Shown one piece after another: positions 44,116 through 51,554 of a stretch of 64,000 nt of DNA. The DNA is from Sphingomonas hengshuiensis. Lineage in GTDB: Bacteria; Pseudomonadota; Alphaproteobacteria; Sphingomonadales; Sphingomonadaceae. Each line of letters starts with the position of its first letter. The stretch's first letter is position 1. The notes under the pieces were generated by a model that was given only the letters and a program-made list of their open reading frames with translations, was not told the origin of the DNA and made no database searches. Location: positions 1,736,001 to 1,800,000 of the forward strand of contig NZ_CP010836.1 of NCBI RefSeq assembly GCF_000935025.1, read 5' to 3'. The translations under genes and the position numbers were made by a program.

Positions 44116-44990
44116 GCTGGCCTCGCGGTTTTGCTGAAATAGGCGATGGCGCGGAACTCGTAGCTCTCGCGCGTCACCGCATCGGGGCGGCTGGAGTCGT
44201 GAAAGGCGGTGTGCGGCGCGCGCCAGGCGCGCGCATGATCGCTGTCGTGAAACTTGATGAAGATGACCTCGTCGGCGGTCATGTCCGGGAAATACCACCA
44301 CCGATGCGCCGGATTGTGATGGAAGATGGTCGCCGCCATCATCTCGTCCTCGCCCGGAATCGGCGCGAACAGCGCGTCCCCGGTCGGGATCTCGTCGACA
44401 TCGACCTTGACGTTGGCGACGGCATCCTCGTCCCCCACGCTGCGGAAATCGCACAGCGCCAGCGGCCAGTCCTGCGGCGGCGCGGAGAAGGTGCGCCACA
44501 GGCTGAAGGCGATGAAGCGATCATAGCCCAGCCCGTCCGGCGCCGCCGTATCGTACAGCCGGCGCGCGAGCTTCTGCGCGCTCCGCGTATTGAAATCGAC
44601 ATGCGCCTCGGCGGCAGGGGGCTGGATGCCCGTGCCGGAAATCACCGGCGAGCGCAGTTGCCCGCCCATCGGCACGACCAGATCGGCGCCGGTCAGGCGC
44701 TGCGTGATGGCGATCACCTCGGCGGGATAGCCGCCCAGCGCATCGGCATCGCGGAAATCGCGGATCGCGCTTGGCTGCGACGACAGGCAGAAGCCGTGCG
44801 TGTCGAGCGTGATCGGCTCCTCGGCCCGCCGCGCGTTGCGGATCGTCACCGGATACGGCCGGTATTGGCCGGTATTATATTCCTTGCCGGGCGCCCAAAA
44901 GCGCCGGTTGATCGTCGATGTCGGGATCAGATAGTCGATCACTGCGTCGATTGCGTCTGCAGCGCGGCTTGGTGCCAGCTTCGCCATCAT
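44112..44990 (-). CDS. CmcJ/NvfI-family putative oxygenase
   Basis: 292 residues resembling the CmcJ/AsaB/NvfI family, whose members include non-haem iron, 2-oxoglutarate-type enzymes and proteins of unknown activity. RPYPVTIRNAR, the HVDFNTRSAQKLA block and WRTFSAPPQDWPLALCDFRSV fit; HxD (HVD) could be part of an iron site. GAGGAG lies before a double ATG at 44990. The gene sits between a thioesterase and the GMC gene; its step in the pathway is not obvious. It could act on methoxyl or side-chain carbons, which is speculation. Confidence 0.75.
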   Translation of the reverse strand: MMAKLAPSRAADAIDAVIDYLIPTSTINRRFWAPGKEYNTGQYRPYPVTIRNARRAEEPITLDTHGFCLSSQPSAIRDFRDADALGGYPAEVIAITQRLTGADLVVPMGGQLRSPVISGTGIQPPAAEAHVDFNTRSAQKLARRLYDTAAPDGLGYDRFIAFSLWRTFSAPPQDWPLALCDFRSVGDEDAVANVKVDVDEIPTGDALFAPIPGEDEMMAATIFHHNPAHRWWYFPDMTADEVIFIKFHDSDHARAWRAPHTAFHDSSRPDAVTRESYEFRAIAYFSKTARPA

Positions 44991-44998
44991 CGCTCTCC

Positions 44999-45418
44999 TC
45001 AGGCGAACAGGTTCCGCACCGCATCCGGCACGCGTTCGGCCTTGAGCCCGCCCGGCCGGTCCGCCGCCGGCACGGTCCACACGCGCGTCTCGGTACATTC
45101 CACGCAGATCCGGCCATCGAGCGAGATGCGGTGCTGTATCGTGAAGCTGCTATTGCCGAATACCGGCGCGGCGGTGTCGACCGTCACCTCGTCGCCATAG
45201 CTGCACGTCGACAGGAAACGCGCGGCGACATCCACCATGGGATAGCCCGCGACCTCCATTTCGCGCAGCATATCGCGCTTCTTGGGCAGGCCCGCCGCTT
45301 CGAACAGCCGGATCGTGTTTTCGCCGCAGATATCCAGGAAGCGCGGCGCATAGACGATGCCGGCGGGATCGCACTGGCCCCATTCGATGCGCACGATGCG
45401 GGTGAAGAACGGCGTCAC
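44999..45418 (-). CDS. 4-hydroxybenzoyl-CoA-type thioesterase
   Basis: 139-residue hotdog-fold thioesterase. The catalytic aspartate D17 lies in WGQCDPAGIVYAPRFLD, the classic 4HBT motif. The start is a GTG (45418) overlapping the upstream GST stop (GTGA); longer frames run antisense within the GST. It would hydrolyse an aroyl-CoA to the acid, complementing the BKACE enzyme. VceB of Sphingobium is reported to have that role (recalled, not checked). Confidence 0.87.
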   Translation of the reverse strand: MTPFFTRIVRIEWGQCDPAGIVYAPRFLDICGENTIRLFEAAGLPKKRDMLREMEVAGYPMVDVAARFLSTCSYGDEVTVDTAAPVFGNSSFTIQHRISLDGRICVECTETRVWTVPAADRPGGLKAERVPDAVRNLFA

Positions 45419-46101
45419 GCGAGGATATTCTTGCCTTGCGCCACGGTCTTTTCCGCCATCTCCTCGGGCTTGGGCGGTTCGGGCACGAGCAGGCCGCGCT
45501 GCACCGCGGGGCGCGCGGCGATCGCGTCGAACCAGCGCTGGAGATGCGCGAACCCCTCCATCGGCACCTGCGCCCAATCATGCCCGCGCACCCACGGGAA
45601 GCAGGCGATGTCGGCGATCGAATAGTCGCCGGCGAGATACTCGTGCGCTGCCAGATGCGTGTCCATCACGCCGAACAGCCGCTGGCTCTCGCGCACATAG
45701 CGATCGATCACCTTGGGCAATTTGTCCTCGAAATAGCGATTGAACACGGTCGCCTGGCCCATCATCGGCCCCAGCCCGGACATCTGCCACATCACCCACT
45801 GGATCACGCGGCTGCGCCCGGCGACGTCGCTCGGCATGAAGCGGCCGAATTTCTCCGCCAGATAGATCAGGATCGCGCCCGATTCGAAGATCGCGAAGTC
45901 GCCGGCGTCATGATCGACCCCCGCGTCATGATCGATCAATGTCGGGATGCGGCCGTTGGGATTGAGCGCGACATACCAATCCTCCTTCTGCACGCGATTG
46001 GTGAGCGAGATCGGCGTGACCTTGTAGGGCACCTCCAGCTCCTCGAGCAGGATCGCCACCTTCCAGCCATTGGGGGTTTCGGATGTCAACAATTCCAGCA
46101 T
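45415..46101 (-). CDS. Nu-class-like glutathione S-transferase
   Basis: 228 residues. N-terminal domain MLELLTSETPNGWKVAILLEELEVPYKV with LNPNGRIPTLID and the FESGAILIYLAE glutathione motif; the TPNGWKV segment marks the YfcG/YghU/Nu class. A Nu-class GST of Novosphingobium aromaticivorans removes glutathione in the beta-aryl ether route, so this may duplicate the LigG-like enzyme with a different stereo-preference. GGAGAGG precedes ATG 46101. First gene of the minus-strand operon with the thioesterase. Confidence 0.87.
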   Translation of the reverse strand: MLELLTSETPNGWKVAILLEELEVPYKVTPISLTNRVQKEDWYVALNPNGRIPTLIDHDAGVDHDAGDFAIFESGAILIYLAEKFGRFMPSDVAGRSRVIQWVMWQMSGLGPMMGQATVFNRYFEDKLPKVIDRYVRESQRLFGVMDTHLAAHEYLAGDYSIADIACFPWVRGHDWAQVPMEGFAHLQRWFDAIAARPAVQRGLLVPEPPKPEEMAEKTVAQGKNILA

Positions 46102-46369
46102 GTTCAGGCCTCTCCCGGGCATCGGCGCACCTTCGCGGTGGTCCGTCCCCGCCGCCGATCAAGCAAAGTCGCGGCGCTTCGGCAAGACGAGTGGCGGCGC
46201 TATCATTGCCACTGACAGGTTGGCGACGCGGTCGGCGGCACCGGTTAGTCCGGCTGATAGTATAGCCAGACGACTTGCAGGCAGCGCGCCCGCCCGTCAC
46301 CAACCGCAGCAACGCACAATCGTGCGACCCGATCGGGATCACCCCCGATCAGCACGCCATGGAGAGACT
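46102..46369. promoter_or_regulatory. Divergent intergenic region between two aryl-ether operons
   Basis: 268 bases between the Nu-GST operon and the ligF-like operon. It must hold promoters for both. An AT-richer spot with GATAGTATAGCC lies near 46255; no unambiguous promoter boxes or operators identified. Confidence 0.4.
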
Positions 46370-47125
46370 ATGCTGACCCTGTACAGCTTTGGCCCCGCCG
46401 CCAATTCCCTGAAGCCGCTGCTCGCGCTGTACGAAAAGGGCCTCGATTTCACGCCGCGCTTTGTCGATCCGACGCGGTTCGAGCATCATGAGGATTGGTT
46501 CAAGCAGCTCAATCCGCGCGGCCAGGTGCCGGCGCTGGATCATGACGGGCATATCATCACCGAATCCACCGTGATCTGCGAATATCTGGAAGACGCGTTT
46601 CCAGACTGCGCGATCAAGCTGCGCCCGGCCGATCCGATCCGCATCGCCGAAATGCGCGTGTGGACCAAATGGGTCGACGAATATTTCTGCTGGTGCGTCT
46701 CGACGATCGGCTGGGAACGCATGATCGGGCCGATGGCGCGCGCCTATTCGGATGCGGAGTTTGAGGAGAAGATGGCGCGCATCCCGATTCCCGAGCAGCA
46801 GGCCAAATGGCGCGCTGCGCGTGCCGGCTTCCCCAAAGCCACGCTCGATGAGGAGATGCGCAAGATCGGCGTCTCGGTGGCCAAGCTGGAGGCGCGGCTG
46901 GCCGAAAGCGAATGGCTCGCCGGGCCCGACTACACGCTGGCCGACATCTGCAATTTCGCCATCGCCAATCGCATGCAGCACGGCTTTGCCGAACTGGTCA
47001 ACACCGCGGCGACGCCGCATCTGGTGGCCTGGATCGACCGCATCAACGCGCGGCCGGCGGCGCAGGCCATGTTCGCCCAGTCGAAGAGCGAGATGCCCGC
47101 CCCCCGTCCCGCAGCCGCAGCTTGA
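46370..47125 (+). CDS. ligF: LigF-like beta-etherase (glutathione S-transferase)
   Basis: 251 residues. Cleaves the beta-aryl ether bond of C-alpha-keto dimers by glutathione attack. It shares long blocks with Sphingobium SYK-6 LigF as I recall that sequence: LYSFGPAANSLKP, ALYEKGL, NPRGQVPAL, TESTVICEYLED and RVWTKWVDEYFCWCVSTIG, plus the C-terminal YTLADICNFAIAN and WIDRINARPA. GGAGAG lies just before ATG 46370. First gene of ligF-ligE-ligG-aldehyde dehydrogenase. Confidence 0.9.
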   Translation: MLTLYSFGPAANSLKPLLALYEKGLDFTPRFVDPTRFEHHEDWFKQLNPRGQVPALDHDGHIITESTVICEYLEDAFPDCAIKLRPADPIRIAEMRVWTKWVDEYFCWCVSTIGWERMIGPMARAYSDAEFEEKMARIPIPEQQAKWRAARAGFPKATLDEEMRKIGVSVAKLEARLAESEWLAGPDYTLADICNFAIANRMQHGFAELVNTAATPHLVAWIDRINARPAAQAMFAQSKSEMPAPRPAAAA

Positions 47126-47135
47126 GGCGCCCGAC

Positions 47136-47966
47136 ATGACCGACCGACACAGCGTCACGCTCTACGATCTCAATCTCGCCTCGGGCTGCACGATCAGCCC
47201 GTTCGTGTGGCGCACCAAATATGCCCTCGCCCACAAGGGGCTGGCGATCGACATCGTGCCCGGCGGCTTCACCGGCATCCTGGAGCGCACCGGCGGCCGA
47301 TCGGAGCGACTGCCGGCGATCATCGATAACGGCGAATGGGTGCTCGATAGCTGGCTGATCGCCGAATATCTCGACGGCAAATATCCGGAGAGGCCGCTGT
47401 TCGAGGGGCCGAGCATGAAAGTACTGACCAAATTCATCGATCAATGGCTGTGGCGCACCGCGATCGGCCCGTGGTTCCGCTGCTACATCCTCGATTATCA
47501 CAATCTCTCCTACCCGCACGATCACGATTATATCCGCACCACGCGCGAGACGATGTTCCTCGGCGGGCAGAAGCTGGAAGACGTGCAGGCCGGGCGCGAG
47601 GAGCGGCTGCCGCTGGTGCCGCCGTTGCTCGAGCCGCTGCGGCAATTGCTGCGCGATACGCCGTGGCTGGGCGGCGATACGCCCAATTATGCCGATTATT
47701 GTGCGCTGGCGGTGTTCCTGTGGACCGCATCGGTCGCGACCACGCCACCACTTACCGACGACGATCCGTTACGCGACTGGCTGGATCGCGGCTTCGATCT
47801 ATATGATGGTCTGGGGCGCCATCCGGGCATGCATTCGCTGTTCGGACTGCAGCTGCGCGAGGGCGATCCCGCGCCGTTTCTGAAAGCCGGGATCGGCACC
47901 GCGCCGGCGCCGGTCAATCGCGGCGCGGGGACCACGCCGTTCCCCGAACCGGCCAGGGCGGCCTGA
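47136..47966 (+). CDS. ligE: LigE/LigP-like beta-etherase (glutathione S-transferase)
   Basis: 276 residues. Beta-etherase for the opposite stereoisomer to LigF. Recalled LigE blocks are present: TLYDLNLASGCTISPFVWRT, PGGFTGILERTGGRSER, VLDSWLIAEYLDGKYP, GPWFRCYILDYH, FLGGQKLEDVQAGREERLP and LFGLQLREGDP. LigP is a close paralogue, so E versus P cannot be settled by eye. ATG 47136 lies 10 bases after the ligF stop. Confidence 0.9.
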   Translation: MTDRHSVTLYDLNLASGCTISPFVWRTKYALAHKGLAIDIVPGGFTGILERTGGRSERLPAIIDNGEWVLDSWLIAEYLDGKYPERPLFEGPSMKVLTKFIDQWLWRTAIGPWFRCYILDYHNLSYPHDHDYIRTTRETMFLGGQKLEDVQAGREERLPLVPPLLEPLRQLLRDTPWLGGDTPNYADYCALAVFLWTASVATTPPLTDDDPLRDWLDRGFDLYDGLGRHPGMHSLFGLQLREGDPAPFLKAGIGTAPAPVNRGAGTTPFPEPARAA

Positions 47967-47984
47967 TCGCATGAGGAGCAAGGC

Positions 47985-48806
47985 ATGAGCTGGAGCGAAG
48001 AACCCGCCGGCGGCACGCTCCGGATGTACCATATTCCGGGCTGTCCGTTCAGCGAGCGGGTCGAGCTGCTGCTCGATCTGAAGGGGCTGCACGGCGCGAT
48101 GGCCGATCACGTCATCGATATTTCCAAGCCGCGCCCCGATTGGCTGCTGCGCAAGACGCGCGGCACCACCGCGCTCCCCGCGCTGGAGCTGGAAAACGGC
48201 GAGACGCTGAAGGAGAGCATGGTCATCCTGCGCTATTTCGAGGATCGCTTTCCCACGCAGCCGGTGGCGCGCGCCGATCCGTACGAACATGCCGTGGAGG
48301 CGATGCTGTGCGCCACCGATGGGGCCTTTACCGGCGCTGGCTATCGCATGATCCTCAATCGCGATCCGGCGCAGCGCGACGCGTTGAAGGCCGAGGTGGA
48401 TGCGCAATATGCCCGGCTGGACGATTTTCTGCGCCATTATGCGCCCGATGGCGATTTCCTGTTCGATCGCTTCGGCTGGGCCGAAGTGGCGTTCACGCCG
48501 ATGTTCAAGCGGCTGTGGTTCCTCGACTATTATGAGGCCTATACGGTGCCACAGCAGCTCACCCGGGTGCTGCGCTGGCGCGAGGCGTGCGTGTCGCATC
48601 CGGTCGCGCAGGCGCATCACAGCCATCGCGAGCTGATGACGCTCTATTATGATTACAGCCAGGGCGGCGGCAACGGCAAGATTCCGGAAGGCCGCAGCGT
48701 CTCCAGCTTCACGCTCGATCCCGCCTGGGACACGCGCCCGATGCCGCCGCGCGACAAATGGGGCGCGCCCGCCACCGATGCCCAATTGGGCCTGATTCCC
48801 GCCTGA
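47985..48806 (+). CDS. ligG: LigG-like glutathione lyase (omega-type GST)
   Basis: 273 residues. LigG removes glutathione from the thioether left by the beta-etherases, releasing beta-hydroxypropiovanillone. The omega-class catalytic cysteine is C20 in HIPGCPFSERVELLLDLKG; further LigG-type blocks are ISKPRPDWLL, KESMVILRYFEDR, FGWAEVAFTPMFKRLWFLDYYE and YDYSQGGGNGKIPEGRS. GAGGAG precedes the ATG. Confidence 0.9.
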   Translation: MSWSEEPAGGTLRMYHIPGCPFSERVELLLDLKGLHGAMADHVIDISKPRPDWLLRKTRGTTALPALELENGETLKESMVILRYFEDRFPTQPVARADPYEHAVEAMLCATDGAFTGAGYRMILNRDPAQRDALKAEVDAQYARLDDFLRHYAPDGDFLFDRFGWAEVAFTPMFKRLWFLDYYEAYTVPQQLTRVLRWREACVSHPVAQAHHSHRELMTLYYDYSQGGGNGKIPEGRSVSSFTLDPAWDTRPMPPRDKWGAPATDAQLGLIPA

Positions 48807-48828
48807 CCCCTTCCCAAAGGACAAACCG

Positions 48829-50274
48829 ATGAACAATTATCCGCAGCATTATATCGATGGCGCCTGGGTCGACAGCAAGGGCGGCCGCACCCACACCGTG
48901 ATCAACCCTGCCACCGAAGGCCCGGCCAGCGAGATCACGCTGGGCACCGCCGCGGATGTCGACGCCGCGGTGATCGCCGCGCGCCGCGCGTTCGAGAGTT
49001 TCTCGCAGACGAGCAAGGCCGAGCGCATCGCGCTGCTGCAGCGCATCACCGAGGAATATGCCAAGCGCATCCCCGACATCGCCGAGGCAATCGCGATCGA
49101 AATGGGCTGCCCCATCTCGATCGCCAAGACCGCGCAGGCCGGCTCCGGCATGGGCCATCTCGGCAACGCGCTGAAGGCGCTGGAGGCCTATAACTTCCGC
49201 GAGAAGATCGGCGACAACACGGTGGTGCGCGAGGCGATCGGCGTGGTCGCGCTGATCACGCCGTGGAACTGGCCGATGAACCAGATCGTCGCCAAGGTCG
49301 GCCCGGCGCTCGCCGCCGGCTGCACGATGATCCTGAAGCCATCGGAAGAAGCGCCGAGCTCGGCGGCGATCTTCGCCGAGGTGATGCATGCGGCGGGCGT
49401 GCCGGCCGGCGTGTTCAATCTCGTCCAGGGGGATGGCGCCGGAGTCGGCACCGCGCTGGCGCAGCATCCCGATATCGACATGATCAGCTTCACCGGATCG
49501 ACCCGCGCCGGCATCATGGTCGCCAAGAATGCCGCCGACACGGTCAAGCGCGTGGCGCAGGAACTGGGCGGCAAATCGCCCAACATCATCCTCGAAGGCA
49601 CGCCGCTCGACAAGGCATTGCCCGGCGGCGCGGGCGGCGTGCTGCTCAATTCGGGGCAGAGCTGCATCGCGCCGACGCGCATGCTGGTGCATCGCTCGCA
49701 GCATGACGAAGCCGCGCAGAAGGTTGGCGCGATGTTCGACGCCAAGAAGGTCGATGCGCCGCTCACCGAGGGCGATCATATCGGCCCGGTGGTGAATGAG
49801 AGCCAGTGGAACCGCATCCAGGGCCTGATCCAGCAGGGCATCGACGAAGGCGCCACGCTGGTCGCGGGCGGCACCGGCCGGCCCGAGGGCAAGGAGCATG
49901 GCTTTTATGTCCGGCCGACGGTGTTCGCTGATGTCACACCTGACATGACGATCGCCAGGGAGGAGATTTTCGGACCGGTACTGGTGATCATGCCCTATGC
50001 CGACGATGCCGAGGCGGTGAAGATCGCCAACGACACGCCCTACGGGCTGGGCGCCTATATCGCCGGCGATCCGGCGCGCGCCAAGACGATCGTGCCGAAG
50101 ATCCGCGCCGGCGCGGTGTTCGTCAATGCCGGCGGGCTGGCGTTCGACATGCCGTTCGGCGGCTACAAGCAATCGGGCAATGGCCGCGAGTTCGGCAAGT
50201 TCGGGCTCGAGGAGTTCCTCGAGGTCAAATCGGTGATCGGCGCGCTGCCCGAAGACGATCTGGTCGCCGCCTGA
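48829..50274 (+). CDS. Aldehyde dehydrogenase
   Basis: 481-residue NAD(P)-dependent aldehyde dehydrogenase. Catalytic C279 in NSGQSCIAPTR and E245 in ELGGKSPNII; the cofactor loop is FTGSTRAG. Last gene of the lig operon, 22 bases after ligG. It would oxidise the aldehyde made by the GMC enzyme to the beta-keto acid that BKACE then cleaves. Several sphingomonad dehydrogenases can do this step. Confidence 0.92.
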   Translation: MNNYPQHYIDGAWVDSKGGRTHTVINPATEGPASEITLGTAADVDAAVIAARRAFESFSQTSKAERIALLQRITEEYAKRIPDIAEAIAIEMGCPISIAKTAQAGSGMGHLGNALKALEAYNFREKIGDNTVVREAIGVVALITPWNWPMNQIVAKVGPALAAGCTMILKPSEEAPSSAAIFAEVMHAAGVPAGVFNLVQGDGAGVGTALAQHPDIDMISFTGSTRAGIMVAKNAADTVKRVAQELGGKSPNIILEGTPLDKALPGGAGGVLLNSGQSCIAPTRMLVHRSQHDEAAQKVGAMFDAKKVDAPLTEGDHIGPVVNESQWNRIQGLIQQGIDEGATLVAGGTGRPEGKEHGFYVRPTVFADVTPDMTIAREEIFGPVLVIMPYADDAEAVKIANDTPYGLGAYIAGDPARAKTIVPKIRAGAVFVNAGGLAFDMPFGGYKQSGNGREFGKFGLEEFLEVKSVIGALPEDDLVAA

Positions 50275-50319
50275 TCGGCTCGGGGGCGCCAATCACCCTG
50301 ACCCTCGGGCCAGCCAACT

Positions 50320-50559
50320 CTATTTGCGGTCCTTGCGCCCACCACGCCAGTAGAGCAGCCCCGCCACGATCGCCGCGGAGCCTATCCCGACCGCGGCGCC
50401 CAGCCCGATCTGCTGCTTGGACGGCGCCCGGCGCTTCTTCGCCGCGGCCAGTTCCTTGGCGGCGGCGATCGCCTCGCCTTCGCCCGACTCCGCATGGGGA
50501 GCGTCGGTGCGCGGATAGGGCGACTGGTTGTCGGCGGGAACGGGCGGGATCTTGGTCAT
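50320..50559 (-). CDS. Small membrane-anchored protein, copy 1
   Basis: 79 residues. A polar Pro-rich N-terminus (MTKIPPVPADNQSPYPRTD), a charged Ala/Lys helix and one membrane helix (QIGLGAAVGIGSAAIVAGLLYW) with a basic tail. Function unknown. A nearly identical gene lies at 55231-55470, and the similarity reaches into the upstream region (GTCGTCCTTCG, GCGTTTCGCAAC), so this is a DNA duplication. Confidence 0.8.
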   Translation of the reverse strand: MTKIPPVPADNQSPYPRTDAPHAESGEGEAIAAAKELAAAKKRRAPSKQQIGLGAAVGIGSAAIVAGLLYWRGGRKDRK

Positions 50560-50703
50560 GGTCGTCCTTCGGTCACTGCATACTCCAACGAACCGCTACG
50601 TCGTGGGTTGCGGTGCGTTTCGCAACGGGCGCGTTTGCATATTTGGCGCGTCGCAGCGGTCGCGAGCACGCGATGATCCGGACAGCGATCGCAGGCGTTG
50701 CCC

Positions 50704-51426
50704 TCAGCCGGCCTCGCCCAGCCGCATCTGCTTGCGCTCGATCAACTGCTGGACATTGCCCAGCGACGCCGCCGCCAGGATGGCAAGCCGGACCACGCCC
50801 GAGCGATGCAGCGCCTCCAGCGGCGGGCCGGACAGCGCCGCAAGCTGCTCGACATCGACCACCAGCACGTCGGGCAGCGTGTAGCGGCGTTCCTCGCTGA
50901 CATCGATACTGAGCGTTACCGGTGCGAGCAGCCCGGCCTCGTCGAGCGCGGCATAGGCTGCCGGTGCGGTTTCAATCCCCTCGTACAGCAGCCGAAGTAC
51001 GCCCGATATGTGGTTGAGATACGGTGCGTTACCGCCGTGCTTGAGGAACAGCGGCAAACCCTCTTCGCCCCCAACGCGGGGATCGTCCATATCGACCTGG
51101 ATCATCGCCTCCCCAAGCTCCGTGCCGTCGGGAGCCCGTGTCATGGCGATGGAAAACGGCCCGCGCCGGTGGCTGGCGGGCACATAGCGGCTCGTCCAGC
51201 GATCGTCCGACAGGAACAGATTCTCGTCGCGGTCCAGTCCCAGCAAGGCATAGGCCTGCAGCCCGGTCTCGCGACGGCGGAACAGGATCGCGAACTCGCG
51301 CTGCACCTCTTCGAATTCGGCGGGGTAGATCGGCGCCTGGTTGGCCGCGTCGCCGAAGCGGGCGCCCGCCTGCGGGCTGACGCGCAGCGTTGCGTGATCG
51401 ATATTGTTGATCTGTACGGGGTTCAT
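50704..51426 (-). CDS. SapC-family protein
   Basis: 240 residues. SapC-type start (VQINNIDHATLRVSPQAG, then APIYPAEFEEVQREFAILF) and the ENLFLSDDRWTSRYVPASHRRGPFSI block. In sphingomonads and Caulobacter relatives SapC genes often follow large TonB receptors used for carbohydrate-type ligands; the biochemical role is unclear. ATG 51426 chosen because the family begins there. Confidence 0.85.
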   Translation of the reverse strand: MNPVQINNIDHATLRVSPQAGARFGDAANQAPIYPAEFEEVQREFAILFRRRETGLQAYALLGLDRDENLFLSDDRWTSRYVPASHRRGPFSIAMTRAPDGTELGEAMIQVDMDDPRVGGEEGLPLFLKHGGNAPYLNHISGVLRLLYEGIETAPAAYAALDEAGLLAPVTLSIDVSEERRYTLPDVLVVDVEQLAALSGPPLEALHRSGVVRLAILAAASLGNVQQLIERKQMRLGEAG

Positions 51427-51480
51427 GCGCTGCGGTCCTGCTTTCCGCTCGAGTCTAGCACCGCACGGGCGGTGAACAAG

Positions 51481-51513
51481 AAAAGGCCGCTGCCCAATGG
51501 CGGCGGCCTTCCC
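51481..51513 (-). terminator. Terminator after the large TonB receptor
   Basis: Stem AAGGCCGC-T-GCC (51483-51494) with GGC-G-GCGGCCTT (51499-51510), loop CAAT, followed by T-rich DNA on the minus strand. A second hairpin (GGGAGCG 51522-51528 with CGCTCCC 51540-51546) lies just before it. Together they separate the receptor from SapC transcription. Confidence 0.75.
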
Positions 51514-51554
51514 CCTTTTTCGGGAGCGGACCAACGGCCCGCTCCCAATCGCAA

